Assembly (NCBI GenBank): GCA_964432155.1
Contig: CAYSMF010000009.1
Coordinates: 19,247-83,246, forward strand
DNA from: UBA10438 sp964432155
Lineage (GTDB): Bacteria; Bacteroidota; Ignavibacteria; Kapaibacteriales; Kapaibacteriaceae
DNA length: 64,000 nt
Reading direction: 5' to 3'
Position numbers and translations under genes: made by a program. The number at the start of each line of letters is the position of its first letter. The stretch's first letter is position 1. The notes below the pieces were generated by a model. That model had not been told where the DNA came from and searched no databases. It worked only from the letters and a program-made list of their open reading frames with translations. Shown here piece after piece: positions 17,948-26,435 of this stretch.

Positions 17948-18712
17948 TTCCGCGCCATCCTTACCGTCTTGGTCCTCTGTGCTGCAACTTGCTGTGCTTG
18001 TGCGCAAGGGGGCACGCTGCAATCAGATGCGGATGCAGATGTGCTCGATTACCGATCGATTGACTCGCTCTGGCAAGAAAGTGTTGAGCACGGTCGCCTA
18101 GCCACTGCCGCTGTGCGATCAGACGTCTACCGGCGGTTTCGCCACGTATGTGCATCAGCAACACCCATGGCATTTCTGCCAAACGCGAGGCTCGCGTTCT
18201 GGACCAATGTGTATCTCGTATGTCTCATGGAGGCTATGCACCTTCGTGTGGGCTATCGTTCGACAACGCACGACTCGTTGTGGCTGCGACGCGACACCTT
18301 CCTAGTTGCATCCGAACGTGTCACGCTTGCTGATATGCTCGATCGCATTGAGACATGCTCCGTACTTGTACATGCCCGCGAATGTCTCACGATCGGGAGT
18401 TCCCATGGAGCCCCTTTCCCCGCGACACTCGCATCGGCACGCCGTATTCGAGCATGGTTTCGCGATGTGCTTCGGCGAATTATTCGCAGTGAGCGTAACG
18501 TGCTCTTTGACCCATGGTCGAGCACACTGCAGATAGCATCGTGGCTGCGTCCCCTCTGGAAACGTCTTGGTGAGCGAGATGCCAGCTTCGTGGATTACTT
18601 GATACCGAGTATGACCGAGGCCATGGCTGCGCAGGTGGCATTGTGTGCACCGAGGCTTGTTGTACGCTTTTCCGATCGAATCGAGACGTGGCGTAAGGCT
18701 CGTCCTCGCTAA
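17948..18712 (+). CDS. Exported DUF547-like protein
   Basis: The protein has 254 residues with a signal peptide ending around CCACAQG. The motif 'NARLAFWTNVYLVCLMEAM' resembles the DUF547 signature 'LAFWINlYN', and the ordered helical remainder is consistent with that family. The function of DUF547 proteins is unknown. The Asn of the usual 'YN' is replaced here, and the C-terminal half is more divergent, so the assignment is tentative. It starts 17 bases from panC, divergently, and is followed ten bases later by a META-domain lipoprotein. Confidence 0.62.
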   Translation, partial: FRAILTVLVLCAATCCACAQGGTLQSDADADVLDYRSIDSLWQESVEHGRLATAAVRSDVYRRFRHVCASATPMAFLPNARLAFWTNVYLVCLMEAMHLRVGYRSTTHDSLWLRRDTFLVASERVTLADMLDRIETCSVLVHARECLTIGSSHGAPFPATLASARRIRAWFRDVLRRIIRSERNVLFDPWSSTLQIASWLRPLWKRLGERDASFVDYLIPSMTEAMAAQVALCAPRLVVRFSDRIETWRKARPR

Positions 18713-18721
18713 ATTCCGTTC

Positions 18722-19201
18722 ATGAAGCACATCGACAACGTCTGGTCTCGCGCACGTGCACTGTGGTGCATTGGAAGCGTGTTTGTGATTGTCACTGGGT
18801 GTGCCACAGCACCTGAGCTGCTGAAGGACACATGGGAGATAACGATGGTGCGCGATCAACGCATCGACACAACCCAGTCGCTCCTTCGCCGCCCCATGTT
18901 CCGTTTCTTTGAAGAGAGCAAGGTGCAGGGGTTTACGGGCTGTAACATGTTCTTCGGGAGCTTCACGCAGCGTGAGGACACAGTTCAGTTTAGTCCGCTT
19001 ATGACATCAAAAATGGCGTGTACCGACCGTGAGAACGTCGTGCTTGAAGAGCGGATTCTCGAGGCGTTTCGCGCAACATTCACTGTTCGACGTTCCGGGC
19101 AGACGTTGCAGTTTCTCGCAGCTGATGAGACCGTGTTGCTGACCAGTGTTGGGATACCGAACGTCGAGCAGCCGATGCCGGCGCAAGAACTTCCTCGCTA
19201 A
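18722..19201 (+). CDS. META-domain (HslJ-like) lipoprotein
   Basis: The protein has 159 residues. The signal ends with a lipobox at 'VIVTGC'. The mature part contains 'VQGFTGCNMFFGSF' and 'LMTSKMACTDRENV', the two conserved cysteine-containing motifs of META/HslJ domains. E. coli HslJ is linked to novobiocin resistance and heat shock; a general envelope role is all that can be inferred. The gene lies between the DUF547 gene and recG with short gaps, probably in one operon. Confidence 0.85.
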   Translation: MKHIDNVWSRARALWCIGSVFVIVTGCATAPELLKDTWEITMVRDQRIDTTQSLLRRPMFRFFEESKVQGFTGCNMFFGSFTQREDTVQFSPLMTSKMACTDRENVVLEERILEAFRATFTVRRSGQTLQFLAADETVLLTSVGIPNVEQPMPAQELPR

Positions 19202-19213
19202 GCGCCGTGTCTG

Positions 19214-21442
19214 ATGAGTACAACGCAACCGGCCTCGATTCTTCCATTGCAATACATCAAGGGTGTAGGGCCGCGGCGTGCCGAAGCATTGGCGCGTGAG
19301 GGAATTTGCACGCCCGAGGATGTGATCTGGAGAATTCCGCGAGGTTATGTTGATCGCACGGCTGCGCAGAGTATTGCCAGCTTGATGCAGACATGTCGTG
19401 CATCGAATTTATGGACGGGGGAAGCCGTCGAACAGCATCGGGCTGTGTCGGCCGAAGTGTCATTGATTGCAACGATTGCCGATGTGCGTCAGCGCACAGT
19501 TGGCAAGGGCAAGTCGATGCTGACGGTGGTCATACGCGATGGATCCGGTGTTGACGCGCAGCTTGTGTTCTGGAATCAGATCACATACTACACCAAGCGC
19601 TGTCGTGTTGGCGCGTCGTTCGTTGTCAGTGGCGTGCCGGAGTATGATGCACGCTGGAATCAGCTGACGATGCATCATCCCGAGCTTGAAGAGCTAGACG
19701 AAGAAGATGCCGAGCGGTATCGGACTGGGACGACGTTGCCCAAGTACACAATCACGCAGGGAATGCGCAACAGTGGCATCACGATGCGCTTGTTCCGGAC
19801 GATTGTTGAGCACTGTCTTGATGTTGTACTGCCCACAATGGCAGAGGTATTGCCCGACGAGGTGTGTCGTGCTGCGTCGCTTATGGAACGTGCCGATGCG
19901 CTCCGCCAACTGCATCAGCCAACATCGCTTGAACACGTGCAGCGTGCACGGTTTCGGATGAAGTACGAAGAGCTCTTCATGTTTGAATTGCAGCTGGCCG
20001 TTCGGCGTAAAACGCAGAAGGCACCTGCAAACGGACTTCAGTTCACCGCAAAGAGTCCGCGCGCACGCATGCTGGTTGAGGCACTGCCCTACGAGTTAAC
20101 TGGCGCGCAGCGACGGGTCATTCATGAGATCGTCGAAGACATGACATCCGGTCAGCCCATGAACCGACTCCTACAAGGTGATGTCGGGTCGGGCAAAACG
20201 ATTGTTGCCTTGTTGTGCATGCTCAATGCACTTGACAACGGTTATCAAGCAGTGCTCATGGCACCAACGGAAATCCTTGCCGAGCAGCATTACCATGGAA
20301 TCATGCGACTGGTAGGTGATCTCGATGTCTCGGTTGTGAACCTCATCGGCGCGCAGAAAAAGGCTGAGCGACGTGAAGCGCTTGCACAGATCGCGTCGGG
20401 GTCGGCAAACATCATCATCGGCACACATGCGCTCTTCGAGTCCGAGGTGGCCTATCACAAACTTGGTTTGATTGTCATCGATGAGCAGCACCGCTTTGGC
20501 GTTGCCCAACGTCAGGAACTTCAGCGACGTGGTCGAGCCTCGCACGACGACGCAACGCGCATGCCGCATGTGTTGGTGATGAGCGCTACTCCGATACCGC
20601 GAACGCTATCGATGACCCTGTACGGTGATCTCGATGTCTCGGTCATTGATCAGCTGCCATCGAATCGTAAGCCGATCCAAACAAAGGTTGTCGCAGACTC
20701 GGCGATAGCTGCTGTGTTTGATGGTATCCGACGCGAAGTAGCAGCTGGACGTCAGGCGTACATCGTGTATCCACTCGTAGAGAAGAGCGAAAAGATCGAA
20801 GCCAAAAGCGCGGTAGAACATGCTGAATCGCTCCAGCACGAGGTGTTCCCTGACCTGCGGATTGGAATCGTGCACGGACAGATGTCCTGGGACGAAAAGG
20901 AACGTGTGATGCAGGCTTTCTTGCAGCGAGAGTTCGACATTCTTGTTGCGACAACTGTGATTGAAGTGGGCATTGATGTGCCGAATGCGACGATCATGGT
21001 GATTGAGAATGCCGAGCGCTTTGGACTTTCGCAGCTGCATCAGCTACGTGGGCGTGTTGGACGTGGTGGGGAACAGTCGTACTGCTACCTGATCACAAAA
21101 GACCATATGCAGCATGCCATGAAGCGGCAGTCCACCGCACAAGAGCGTGCAGCATCCGTGGTTCGTCTACGCACCATGGAAGAGACAACGGATGGCTTTG
21201 CAATTGCCGAGGTCGACCTCAAGTTGCGCGGACCAGGAGATGTCCTCGGCGTGCGGCAGAGCGGCTTGCCTGAGTTTCGCTTCGTCGATCTCGTGCAGGA
21301 CACGCCCATTATCGTTCGAGCGCGCAACGACGCATTCGCGGTGCTCGATCGGGATCCCCAGTTGCGTCGGCCAGAGCATGCGGCAACGCGAGCCGAACTT
21401 GTTCGGATTGCGGAGCATCAGAGCTTCCTCGGTGTCGCGTAA
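19214..21442 (+). CDS. recG: ATP-dependent DNA helicase RecG
   Basis: The protein has 742 residues, full length for RecG. It has the wedge/OB domain at ~60-170 ('LTVVIRDGSGVDAQLVFWNQ' region), Walker A 'GDVGSGKT', the DEQH-type box 'VIDEQHRFGV', motif III 'MSATPIPRTL', and motifs V/VI 'ATTVIEVGIDVPNA' and 'QLRGRVGRG'. RecG remodels stalled forks and R-loops. It starts 12 bases after the META lipoprotein and is followed eight bases later by queE. Confidence 0.96.
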   Translation: MSTTQPASILPLQYIKGVGPRRAEALAREGICTPEDVIWRIPRGYVDRTAAQSIASLMQTCRASNLWTGEAVEQHRAVSAEVSLIATIADVRQRTVGKGKSMLTVVIRDGSGVDAQLVFWNQITYYTKRCRVGASFVVSGVPEYDARWNQLTMHHPELEELDEEDAERYRTGTTLPKYTITQGMRNSGITMRLFRTIVEHCLDVVLPTMAEVLPDEVCRAASLMERADALRQLHQPTSLEHVQRARFRMKYEELFMFELQLAVRRKTQKAPANGLQFTAKSPRARMLVEALPYELTGAQRRVIHEIVEDMTSGQPMNRLLQGDVGSGKTIVALLCMLNALDNGYQAVLMAPTEILAEQHYHGIMRLVGDLDVSVVNLIGAQKKAERREALAQIASGSANIIIGTHALFESEVAYHKLGLIVIDEQHRFGVAQRQELQRRGRASHDDATRMPHVLVMSATPIPRTLSMTLYGDLDVSVIDQLPSNRKPIQTKVVADSAIAAVFDGIRREVAAGRQAYIVYPLVEKSEKIEAKSAVEHAESLQHEVFPDLRIGIVHGQMSWDEKERVMQAFLQREFDILVATTVIEVGIDVPNATIMVIENAERFGLSQLHQLRGRVGRGGEQSYCYLITKDHMQHAMKRQSTAQERAASVVRLRTMEETTDGFAIAEVDLKLRGPGDVLGVRQSGLPEFRFVDLVQDTPIIVRARNDAFAVLDRDPQLRRPEHAATRAELVRIAEHQSFLGVA

Positions 21443-21450
21443 ATTGCGCT

Positions 21451-22155
21451 ATGGCCACTGCACCGCTCTTCACAACGACGATCAACGATGATCCGCTCAC
21501 GTCCACATTTAACGTGAGTGAGATATTCCATTCGATTCAAGGTGAGGGAACACGCGCGGGCTTGCCATGCACGTTCGTGCGTCTACAAGGATGCACGCTG
21601 CGATGCAGCTGGTGCGATACACCCTATGCGCTTGAACATCGTACGTCTGAGCGAATCATGACGGGTCAGCAGATTGTTGATGCAGTGCGTGAGATTGGTT
21701 GTTCGTTTGTTGAGTTCACGGGTGGTGAGCCCCTTGAACAGCCAGCCATTGTTCCCCTGATGCGACTGCTCTGTGACGAAGGATATCTCGTCGCGGTTGA
21801 AACGGGCGGACATTGCGACATCTCTGTATTGGACGAGCGCGTGATCGCAATTGTCGATGTGAAGTGTCCAGGGTCAAAGATGGATCGACTGAATGACCTC
21901 GAAAATCTCACACGACTTCGGCCGCATGACGAAGTAAAGTTTGTGCTGGCATCACGCATGGACTATGAGTTTGCTCGTGACCTGCTGCGCTCACATCAGC
22001 TCGACACTCGATGTGCGAGCGTGTTGATGTCGTGCGTGCCAGATCGTCTCCCAATGGCTGAATGTGTCGCGTGGATTCTTGAGGATGCACTCCCGGTGCG
22101 GTTCCAAATCCAGATGCACAAGATTGTTTGGTCACCTGAGACACGGGGAGTCTAA
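21451..22155 (+). CDS. queE: 7-carboxy-7-deazaguanine synthase (radical SAM)
   Basis: The protein has 234 residues. It carries the N-terminal 'SEIFHSIQGEG' and the radical SAM cluster motif C-x3-C-x2-C in 'CTLRCSWCDTPYAL', then 'EFTGGEP' and 'VDVKCPGS'. QueE converts 6-carboxytetrahydropterin to 7-carboxy-7-deazaguanine on the route to queuosine. Other queuosine genes are not in the window. Its stop overlaps the next start (TAATG at 22153-22157). Confidence 0.94.
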   Translation: MATAPLFTTTINDDPLTSTFNVSEIFHSIQGEGTRAGLPCTFVRLQGCTLRCSWCDTPYALEHRTSERIMTGQQIVDAVREIGCSFVEFTGGEPLEQPAIVPLMRLLCDEGYLVAVETGGHCDISVLDERVIAIVDVKCPGSKMDRLNDLENLTRLRPHDEVKFVLASRMDYEFARDLLRSHQLDTRCASVLMSCVPDRLPMAECVAWILEDALPVRFQIQMHKIVWSPETRGV

Positions 22156-22988
22156 TGCGATTGCATGCTGCTCTCTGCGGTGTTGTTGCGTGTGCGCTGT
22201 CGCACGTTGCAGTCAACGCCCAGGACCTCACGATTACACCCCTACAGCAGTGTAACTCTGCCAAGGCCGAGTATGCCCCCTCGGTTGACGTCTTGACGTC
22301 GTCGATCATCTTCACATCCGAGGTCTCGGGTGTTGCCGCTGTCTATCGTGCGCGTCTCGATGAATCGACAGGCATTGAGCGCGTGGCAGGTACCTTTAAC
22401 AACCCCCGGCATCATCGCGGTTGCGTGAGTCTGGACTCAACAGGAACCGGTATTGGCGTTGTGTATGCCGCATATGACCAGCAGATGTATGCTGGTCTGG
22501 CAACCGTAACGCGCTATGGAAACGAGATGAATCTCGGGACCATGTTGGACGTTGTGAACGGTCCCATGTACGTGTCGCAGCCCGCGCTTTCGCCCGATGG
22601 ATCTCGTCTTGCGTTTGTCACAACGCGAGAAGGGGGCCGAGGTGGACTCGATCTGTGGATGTGTGAGCGACGTGATGATCTCTCGTGGTCGGAACCCATG
22701 AACATGGGCCGCAACGTGAATTCGGACGGCGATGAGATCTCGCCCTGGTTCGCATCGGAAGATACGCTCGTCTTTGCCTCAAATGGTTTTGGCGGAAAGG
22801 GCGGTTTCGACATCATGATGTCAGTTCTCCGCGACGGCGTGTGGCTCGAGCCCTTGCCCGTGGAGGACATTAACTCTGAATACGACGACAGTGACTGCAT
22901 TGTTCTGCGCGACGGAACAATGGTGTTCGCAAGTACAAGGCCCGGTGGGACGGGCGGACTTGATCTCTGGATTGCTCGACGGAAATAG
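22155..22988 (+). CDS. Secreted PD40-repeat (WD40-like TolB-type) propeller protein
   Basis: The protein has 277 residues with a signal peptide (to VNAQ). PD40 repeats are clear: 'SQPALSPDGSRLAFVTTREG', 'ISPWFASEDTLVFASNG' and 'VLRDGTMVFASTRPGG', each followed by a GG-x-D-hydrophobic-W/M motif. In Bacteroidota such propellers often precede an OmpA domain, but here the propeller stands alone. It is probably periplasmic or surface-located and its function is unknown. It is coupled to queE by a one-base overlap and ends at a strong terminator. Confidence 0.82.
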   Translation: MRLHAALCGVVACALSHVAVNAQDLTITPLQQCNSAKAEYAPSVDVLTSSIIFTSEVSGVAAVYRARLDESTGIERVAGTFNNPRHHRGCVSLDSTGTGIGVVYAAYDQQMYAGLATVTRYGNEMNLGTMLDVVNGPMYVSQPALSPDGSRLAFVTTREGGRGGLDLWMCERRDDLSWSEPMNMGRNVNSDGDEISPWFASEDTLVFASNGFGGKGGFDIMMSVLRDGVWLEPLPVEDINSEYDDSDCIVLRDGTMVFASTRPGGTGGLDLWIARRK

Positions 22989-22998
22989 GTTGTAAACG

Positions 22999-23027
22999 AA
23001 AAAAGGCCCGCAACTGCGGGCCTTTTT
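22999..23027. terminator. Bidirectional terminator between convergent genes
   Basis: GGCCCGCA and TGCGGGCC form an 8-bp GC-rich stem (23005-23022) flanked by an A tract on the left and a T tract on the right. It can therefore stop transcription from the PD40 gene and from the opposing lipoprotein gene. Confidence 0.92.
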
Positions 23028-23048
23028 CATTGTCGTCATGATGTCGGT

Positions 23049-23810
23049 TTACTTGATGCTGTAACGCACAAGTGTTGTTTCCACGCCGTCGATCGGGAGC
23101 GGCGGAATACCCATGATGTTTACCACTTGCGCCGGTTGTGTGACCTTGATCCAGCCAATACCATTAACAAACCAGTACGTGCGAACGAGTTGGATTGGAA
23201 CCGGAACCGCTTGTGGACCAAACATCAAATACAGTGTGATGTTCATCGTGATTTCAACCTTCGAGGCTGCTGTGGCAGCACCATTGATGCTGACAGTCTC
23301 TGTGCCGAGCTTCTTACCCGTGAAGCTCAGGCCAGCCGAGCCTGTGTATGAGCCTGAAGGACCAGCGTCAATCGTGAACTGTGGGATCGAATCCTTGAGT
23401 GCTGTCCATGACGAAGCATTTTCGTCGAACAGATTTACCCACTTGTTGCCAAGGTCGACTGGTGCGCCGAGCACGTCAAACGAAAGTGGAAGAAGTGTCG
23501 AAACGACCGTTCCTTGCTGTGCATCGTACATCGTGTCGACGGCCATACCGCCAACGTACATGATCGACTCAACAGCTGAGCGGCCTTCAACAGTCTTTGT
23601 ACCAGTAACAACGACGCTATCTGGAAGGATGTCGACTGTGTCGGTTGCGCCTGACGCATCCGTGTCGAACGAGCGATTGGCGTGGATGAAGTACGAACCA
23701 GGTGTCGAGATAACGTACTTGCCAGGCTCAGTCGGTGTTGTTGTGTCGCTCGAGCAGCCGGCAAGACCGAGTCCGATTGCGGCGACAGCGATGATTGCGA
23801 AACGCTTCAT
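23049..23810 (-). CDS. Lipoprotein of unknown function
   Basis: The protein has 253 residues from MKRFAIIAVAAIG at 23810, with lipobox LGLAGC followed by a Ser/Thr-rich linker (SSDTTTPTEPG). The mature part is beta-rich without a family I recognise. Its general architecture, 'G.YFIHANRSF...' at the start and ending in 'GVETTLVRYSIK', fits secreted lipoproteins of FCB bacteria. It lies directly downstream of tRNA-Ser and may share its transcript. A longer reading upstream would run into the tRNA and is not credible. Confidence 0.75.
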   Translation of the reverse strand: MKRFAIIAVAAIGLGLAGCSSDTTTPTEPGKYVISTPGSYFIHANRSFDTDASGATDTVDILPDSVVVTGTKTVEGRSAVESIMYVGGMAVDTMYDAQQGTVVSTLLPLSFDVLGAPVDLGNKWVNLFDENASSWTALKDSIPQFTIDAGPSGSYTGSAGLSFTGKKLGTETVSINGAATAASKVEITMNITLYLMFGPQAVPVPIQLVRTYWFVNGIGWIKVTQPAQVVNIMGIPPLPIDGVETTLVRYSIK

Positions 23811-23856
23811 GCTTGTGTTCTCCTGCGGATAAACCGCGTTTGCGTGGGATTGAGAG

Positions 23857-23938
23857 CGGAGGGCGAGGGACTCGAACCCCCACAACCTTTCGGTCGGCTG
23901 TTTTCAAGACAGCTGCAATACCATTATGCGAGCCCTCC
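23857..23938 (-). tRNA. tRNA-Ser (anticodon UGA)
   Basis: The minus strand folds as a type II tRNA: acceptor GGAGGGC/GCCCTCC, D arm GC-ATAATGGTATT-GC, anticodon stem GCTGT/ACAGC with loop CTTGAAA (anticodon TGA), a long variable arm (CGACC-GAAA-GGTTG) and a T arm with GTTCGAG. The discriminator base is G, as expected for serine. CCA is not encoded. Confidence 0.95.
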
Positions 23939-23953
23939 GTGGGCGTTGGACGA

Positions 23954-23961
23954 CAAATCTA
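23954..23961 (-). promoter_or_regulatory. Promoter -7 element for tRNA-Ser
   Basis: The minus strand reads TAGATTTG, matching TAnnTTTG, and sits 16 bases upstream of the mature tRNA 5' end. Confidence 0.6.
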
Positions 23962-23987
23962 CGGAAGAGATTTGATCTGCAATGCAC

Positions 23988-25043
23988 TCATTCTCTGACG
24001 ATTTGCTGATCATCGTAACATGCGCGTCGGCGAAAGCGTTCCATATCCAGCTGAAGAAAGTCTGCTACGGTCCCTGCAAACAACTGCTGTTTTATAGCAT
24101 CAGATAGGTCTGGCATCTCGTCAATAAACTTCCCGTGCTCAAGGTCGCCCAGTGGGAATGGATAGTCGGTGCCGTACGCGATTTTCTCCGGCCCCATCAA
24201 TGCGATCAGGTAGCGCAGGGCATCGGCATTGTGCGTAATGGAATCGACCCAGAACTTCGAGACGTATGTTGAAGGATCGGCGACGCCATTGACATTGCAT
24301 AGGTCTGGGCGCGCGTGGTATCCATGAGAAATGCGGCCAACCGTGAACGGGAACGAACCACCCGCGTGAGAAAACATCACGCGAAGCTGTGGGAACGCAT
24401 CAAATACACCACCGAAGATCATCGACGTCATCGAGAGCGTTGTCTCAGCTGGCATGCCAACGAGCCACTGTTGGAAGTAGCGCGATGTGCGTTCGGCGCC
24501 CATCATCTCCCAAGGGTGGACAAAGATGGCTGCGCCCATGTCTTGAGCAGCTTCCCAGAACGGCCACAGCGATCGGTCGTCGAGATTCATTCCATTGATA
24601 TTCGTTCCGATTTCCACGCCGGGCATGCCGAGTTCACGAACGCAACGCTCCATCTCGCGAATCGCCCGGTCGACATCCTGCATTGGCAAGGTGCCAAGTC
24701 CGATAAAGCGCTGGGGATGATCCTTGACCACCCCAGCGAGGTGGTCGTTCAGAAACCGACACCAATCCTCGGTGTGCTCTGGCTTTGCCCAGTAGGAGAA
24801 CAACACCGGAACTGTACACAGCACCATCGCGTCGATACCGTGGGCATCCATGTCGCGCAGAATGGCAAGTGGGTTCCAGCAGTTCTCATCGATGTCGCGG
24901 AAGAACACACCGTCGTCGCGCATCATCCGCGCCTTGCCTGGTGTGAAGTGATCCAGCTCGATGAACCCGCCATAACCGTAGCGGTCCTTCAACGAGGGCC
25001 AGCGCTCCGGAAGAATGTGGGCATGACAATCAATCTTGATCAT
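23988..25043 (-). CDS. 2-amino-3-carboxymuconate-6-semialdehyde decarboxylase (ACMSD)
   Basis: The protein has 351 residues and belongs to the amidohydrolase superfamily. The metal-binding start 'IDCHAHILP', the central 'IFVHPWEMMG', and the C-terminal 'YGTDYPFPLGDLEHGKFI' match ACMSD closely. It decarboxylates ACMS, diverting 3-hydroxyanthranilate carbon away from quinolinate/NAD and towards aminomuconate breakdown. The start at 25043 overlaps the stop of the 3-hydroxyanthranilate dioxygenase gene as ATGA, so the enzyme making its substrate is translated just ahead of it. The last ~20 residues (FRRRACYDDQQ) are a basic tail not typical of the family. Confidence 0.92.
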   Translation of the reverse strand: MIKIDCHAHILPERWPSLKDRYGYGGFIELDHFTPGKARMMRDDGVFFRDIDENCWNPLAILRDMDAHGIDAMVLCTVPVLFSYWAKPEHTEDWCRFLNDHLAGVVKDHPQRFIGLGTLPMQDVDRAIREMERCVRELGMPGVEIGTNINGMNLDDRSLWPFWEAAQDMGAAIFVHPWEMMGAERTSRYFQQWLVGMPAETTLSMTSMIFGGVFDAFPQLRVMFSHAGGSFPFTVGRISHGYHARPDLCNVNGVADPSTYVSKFWVDSITHNADALRYLIALMGPEKIAYGTDYPFPLGDLEHGKFIDEMPDLSDAIKQQLFAGTVADFLQLDMERFRRRACYDDQQIVRE

Positions 25044-25570
25044 GCCGAGGCCTTTGCTGGCGCTTCCATGACCGTTCCGCACTTCGAACACGTGCAGTGC
25101 TCCTTGTTGCCATAGAAGCGCTCAAAGATTGGAGGGAGCTGACTGACGATGTTGGTCAACGGCAGGAACTCCTCGTACAGCTTGTTGCCGCAGGATTCGC
25201 AGAACCACATAAAGGCATCGAGTTCATCGGGCAGGTGGCGCTTGCGCTCAATCACCAGACCCACACTGTCGGCTGGACGCTGCGGGGAATGGGGCGTGCG
25301 AGGAGGGAGGAGGAAGATCTCTCCCTGCTTGATATGGATATCGCGCGGCTGTCCATCGTCGATAATCTTCACGACGATGTCGCCCTCGAGCTGATAGAAG
25401 AACTCCTCACCCTCATTATAGTGGTAGTCCTTGCGGTTGTTAGGTCCACCCACGACCATGATGATGAATTCCGTGTTCTCATACACTTGGGCATTGCCGA
25501 CAGGGGGCTTGAGCAGGTGGCGGTGTTCATCGATCCAGGCATGAAGATTGAAGGCGCTTTGGATAGGCAT
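25040..25570 (-). CDS. 3-hydroxyanthranilate 3,4-dioxygenase
   Basis: The protein has 176 residues. It is a cupin with the usual '.DYHYNEGEEFFYQLEGD' core (His and Glu iron ligands) and 'LPPRTPHSPQRP'. A C-terminal rubredoxin-like site with two CxxC pairs ('CESCG' and 'CSKCG') is the mark of the bacterial type. It opens the 3-hydroxyanthranilate ring to ACMS in tryptophan/kynurenine degradation. It is the first gene of an operon with ACMSD, behind a TAnnTTTG element at 25612-25619. Confidence 0.94.
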   Translation of the reverse strand: MPIQSAFNLHAWIDEHRHLLKPPVGNAQVYENTEFIIMVVGGPNNRKDYHYNEGEEFFYQLEGDIVVKIIDDGQPRDIHIKQGEIFLLPPRTPHSPQRPADSVGLVIERKRHLPDELDAFMWFCESCGNKLYEEFLPLTNIVSQLPPIFERFYGNKEHCTCSKCGTVMEAPAKASA

Positions 25571-25611
25571 GCGAAGCTCACTCAGACGTTAGGGTGGTAC
25601 ATTCGTAGTCA

Positions 25612-25619
25612 CAAAAGTA
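25612..25619 (-). promoter_or_regulatory. Promoter -7 element for the 3-HAO/ACMSD operon
   Basis: The minus strand reads TACTTTTG (TAnnTTTG). Transcription would start about 35 bases upstream of the dioxygenase start at 25570. Confidence 0.6.
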
Positions 25620-25643
25620 CATGAACCCCTGAAAGCAACACGC

Positions 25644-26435
25644 ATGGACCTCTCACTTGTAGGCCGCCGAGCGCTCGTTTGTGGCGCATCGCAAGGAATC
25701 GGCAAAGCCATCGCACTCGAACTCGCAGCCAATGGCGCATCGGTCACGGTTCTTGCTCGCACCCAGTCTGCCCTCGATGCAGTGGTCGCCGCTCTTCCCG
25801 CAACTGCTGATCAGCACCACTCCTCGATCGCTGTCGATATGACGGACGAAGTAGCGCTGTTAACAGCTGTGCATAACACTGTGGATAGTGGTGGCGCTTT
25901 CCACATTCTTGTGAATAACACTGCTGGTCCAGCTGGTAGTCCACTTGTGGATAGTCCTGTGGAAAGCCTGCGTAATGCCTTTGAACAACATATTCTTACG
26001 GCACATCAGCTGACTAAGATTCTTGTGCCTGGAATGACGGCATGTGGATACGGCCGCATCATTAACATCGTATCCACATCTGTGAAGATCCCCATCGACG
26101 GTCTCGGTGTAAGCAACACCATCCGCGGAGCTATGGCCAGCTGGTCGAAGACCATGGCCAACGAATTGGCACCACGTGGGATCACCGTGAACAACGTTCT
26201 ACCAGGTGCCACAGAGACTGATCGCCTGCAAGCCATCATCGAGCGGAACGCCCGTGTCAAGGGGCAATCAGAGGATGCCGTTCGGGCCCACATGGTGGCA
26301 GAGATTCCTGTCGGACGCTTCGCCCAACCGTCGGAAATCGCCAATGCCGTTGGCTTTTTGGCCTCGCCATCGGCCTCGTACATCACCGGCACCAGTATCA
26401 TCGTCGACGGTGGTCGCACCCGCTCACTGACCTAA
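25644..26435 (+). CDS. Short-chain dehydrogenase/reductase-like protein with substituted active site
   Basis: The protein has 263 residues. The Rossmann start is 'ALVCGASQGIGKAIA' (TGxxxGIG form with C for T) and 'VNNTAGPAG' replaces the usual NNAG. The catalytic serine is probably S144. Aligning 'SKTMANELAPRGITVNNVLPG' with FabG puts S157 and R161 where Tyr and Lys of YxxxK belong, so the usual proton-relay residues are missing. Similar 'SNxxR' SDRs occur in other bacteria. The divergent 3-HAO/ACMSD operon suggests a link to kynurenine catabolism, but this is context only. The coding sequence holds several DnaA-box-like sites. Confidence 0.85.
   Translation: MDLSLVGRRALVCGASQGIGKAIALELAANGASVTVLARTQSALDAVVAALPATADQHHSSIAVDMTDEVALLTAVHNTVDSGGAFHILVNNTAGPAGSPLVDSPVESLRNAFEQHILTAHQLTKILVPGMTACGYGRIINIVSTSVKIPIDGLGVSNTIRGAMASWSKTMANELAPRGITVNNVLPGATETDRLQAIIERNARVKGQSEDAVRAHMVAEIPVGRFAQPSEIANAVGFLASPSASYITGTSIIVDGGRTRSLT

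Noticed and set aside
21443..21450. A preQ1 riboswitch for queE
   Set aside because: The gap between recG and queE is only eight bases, and no separate leader exists.
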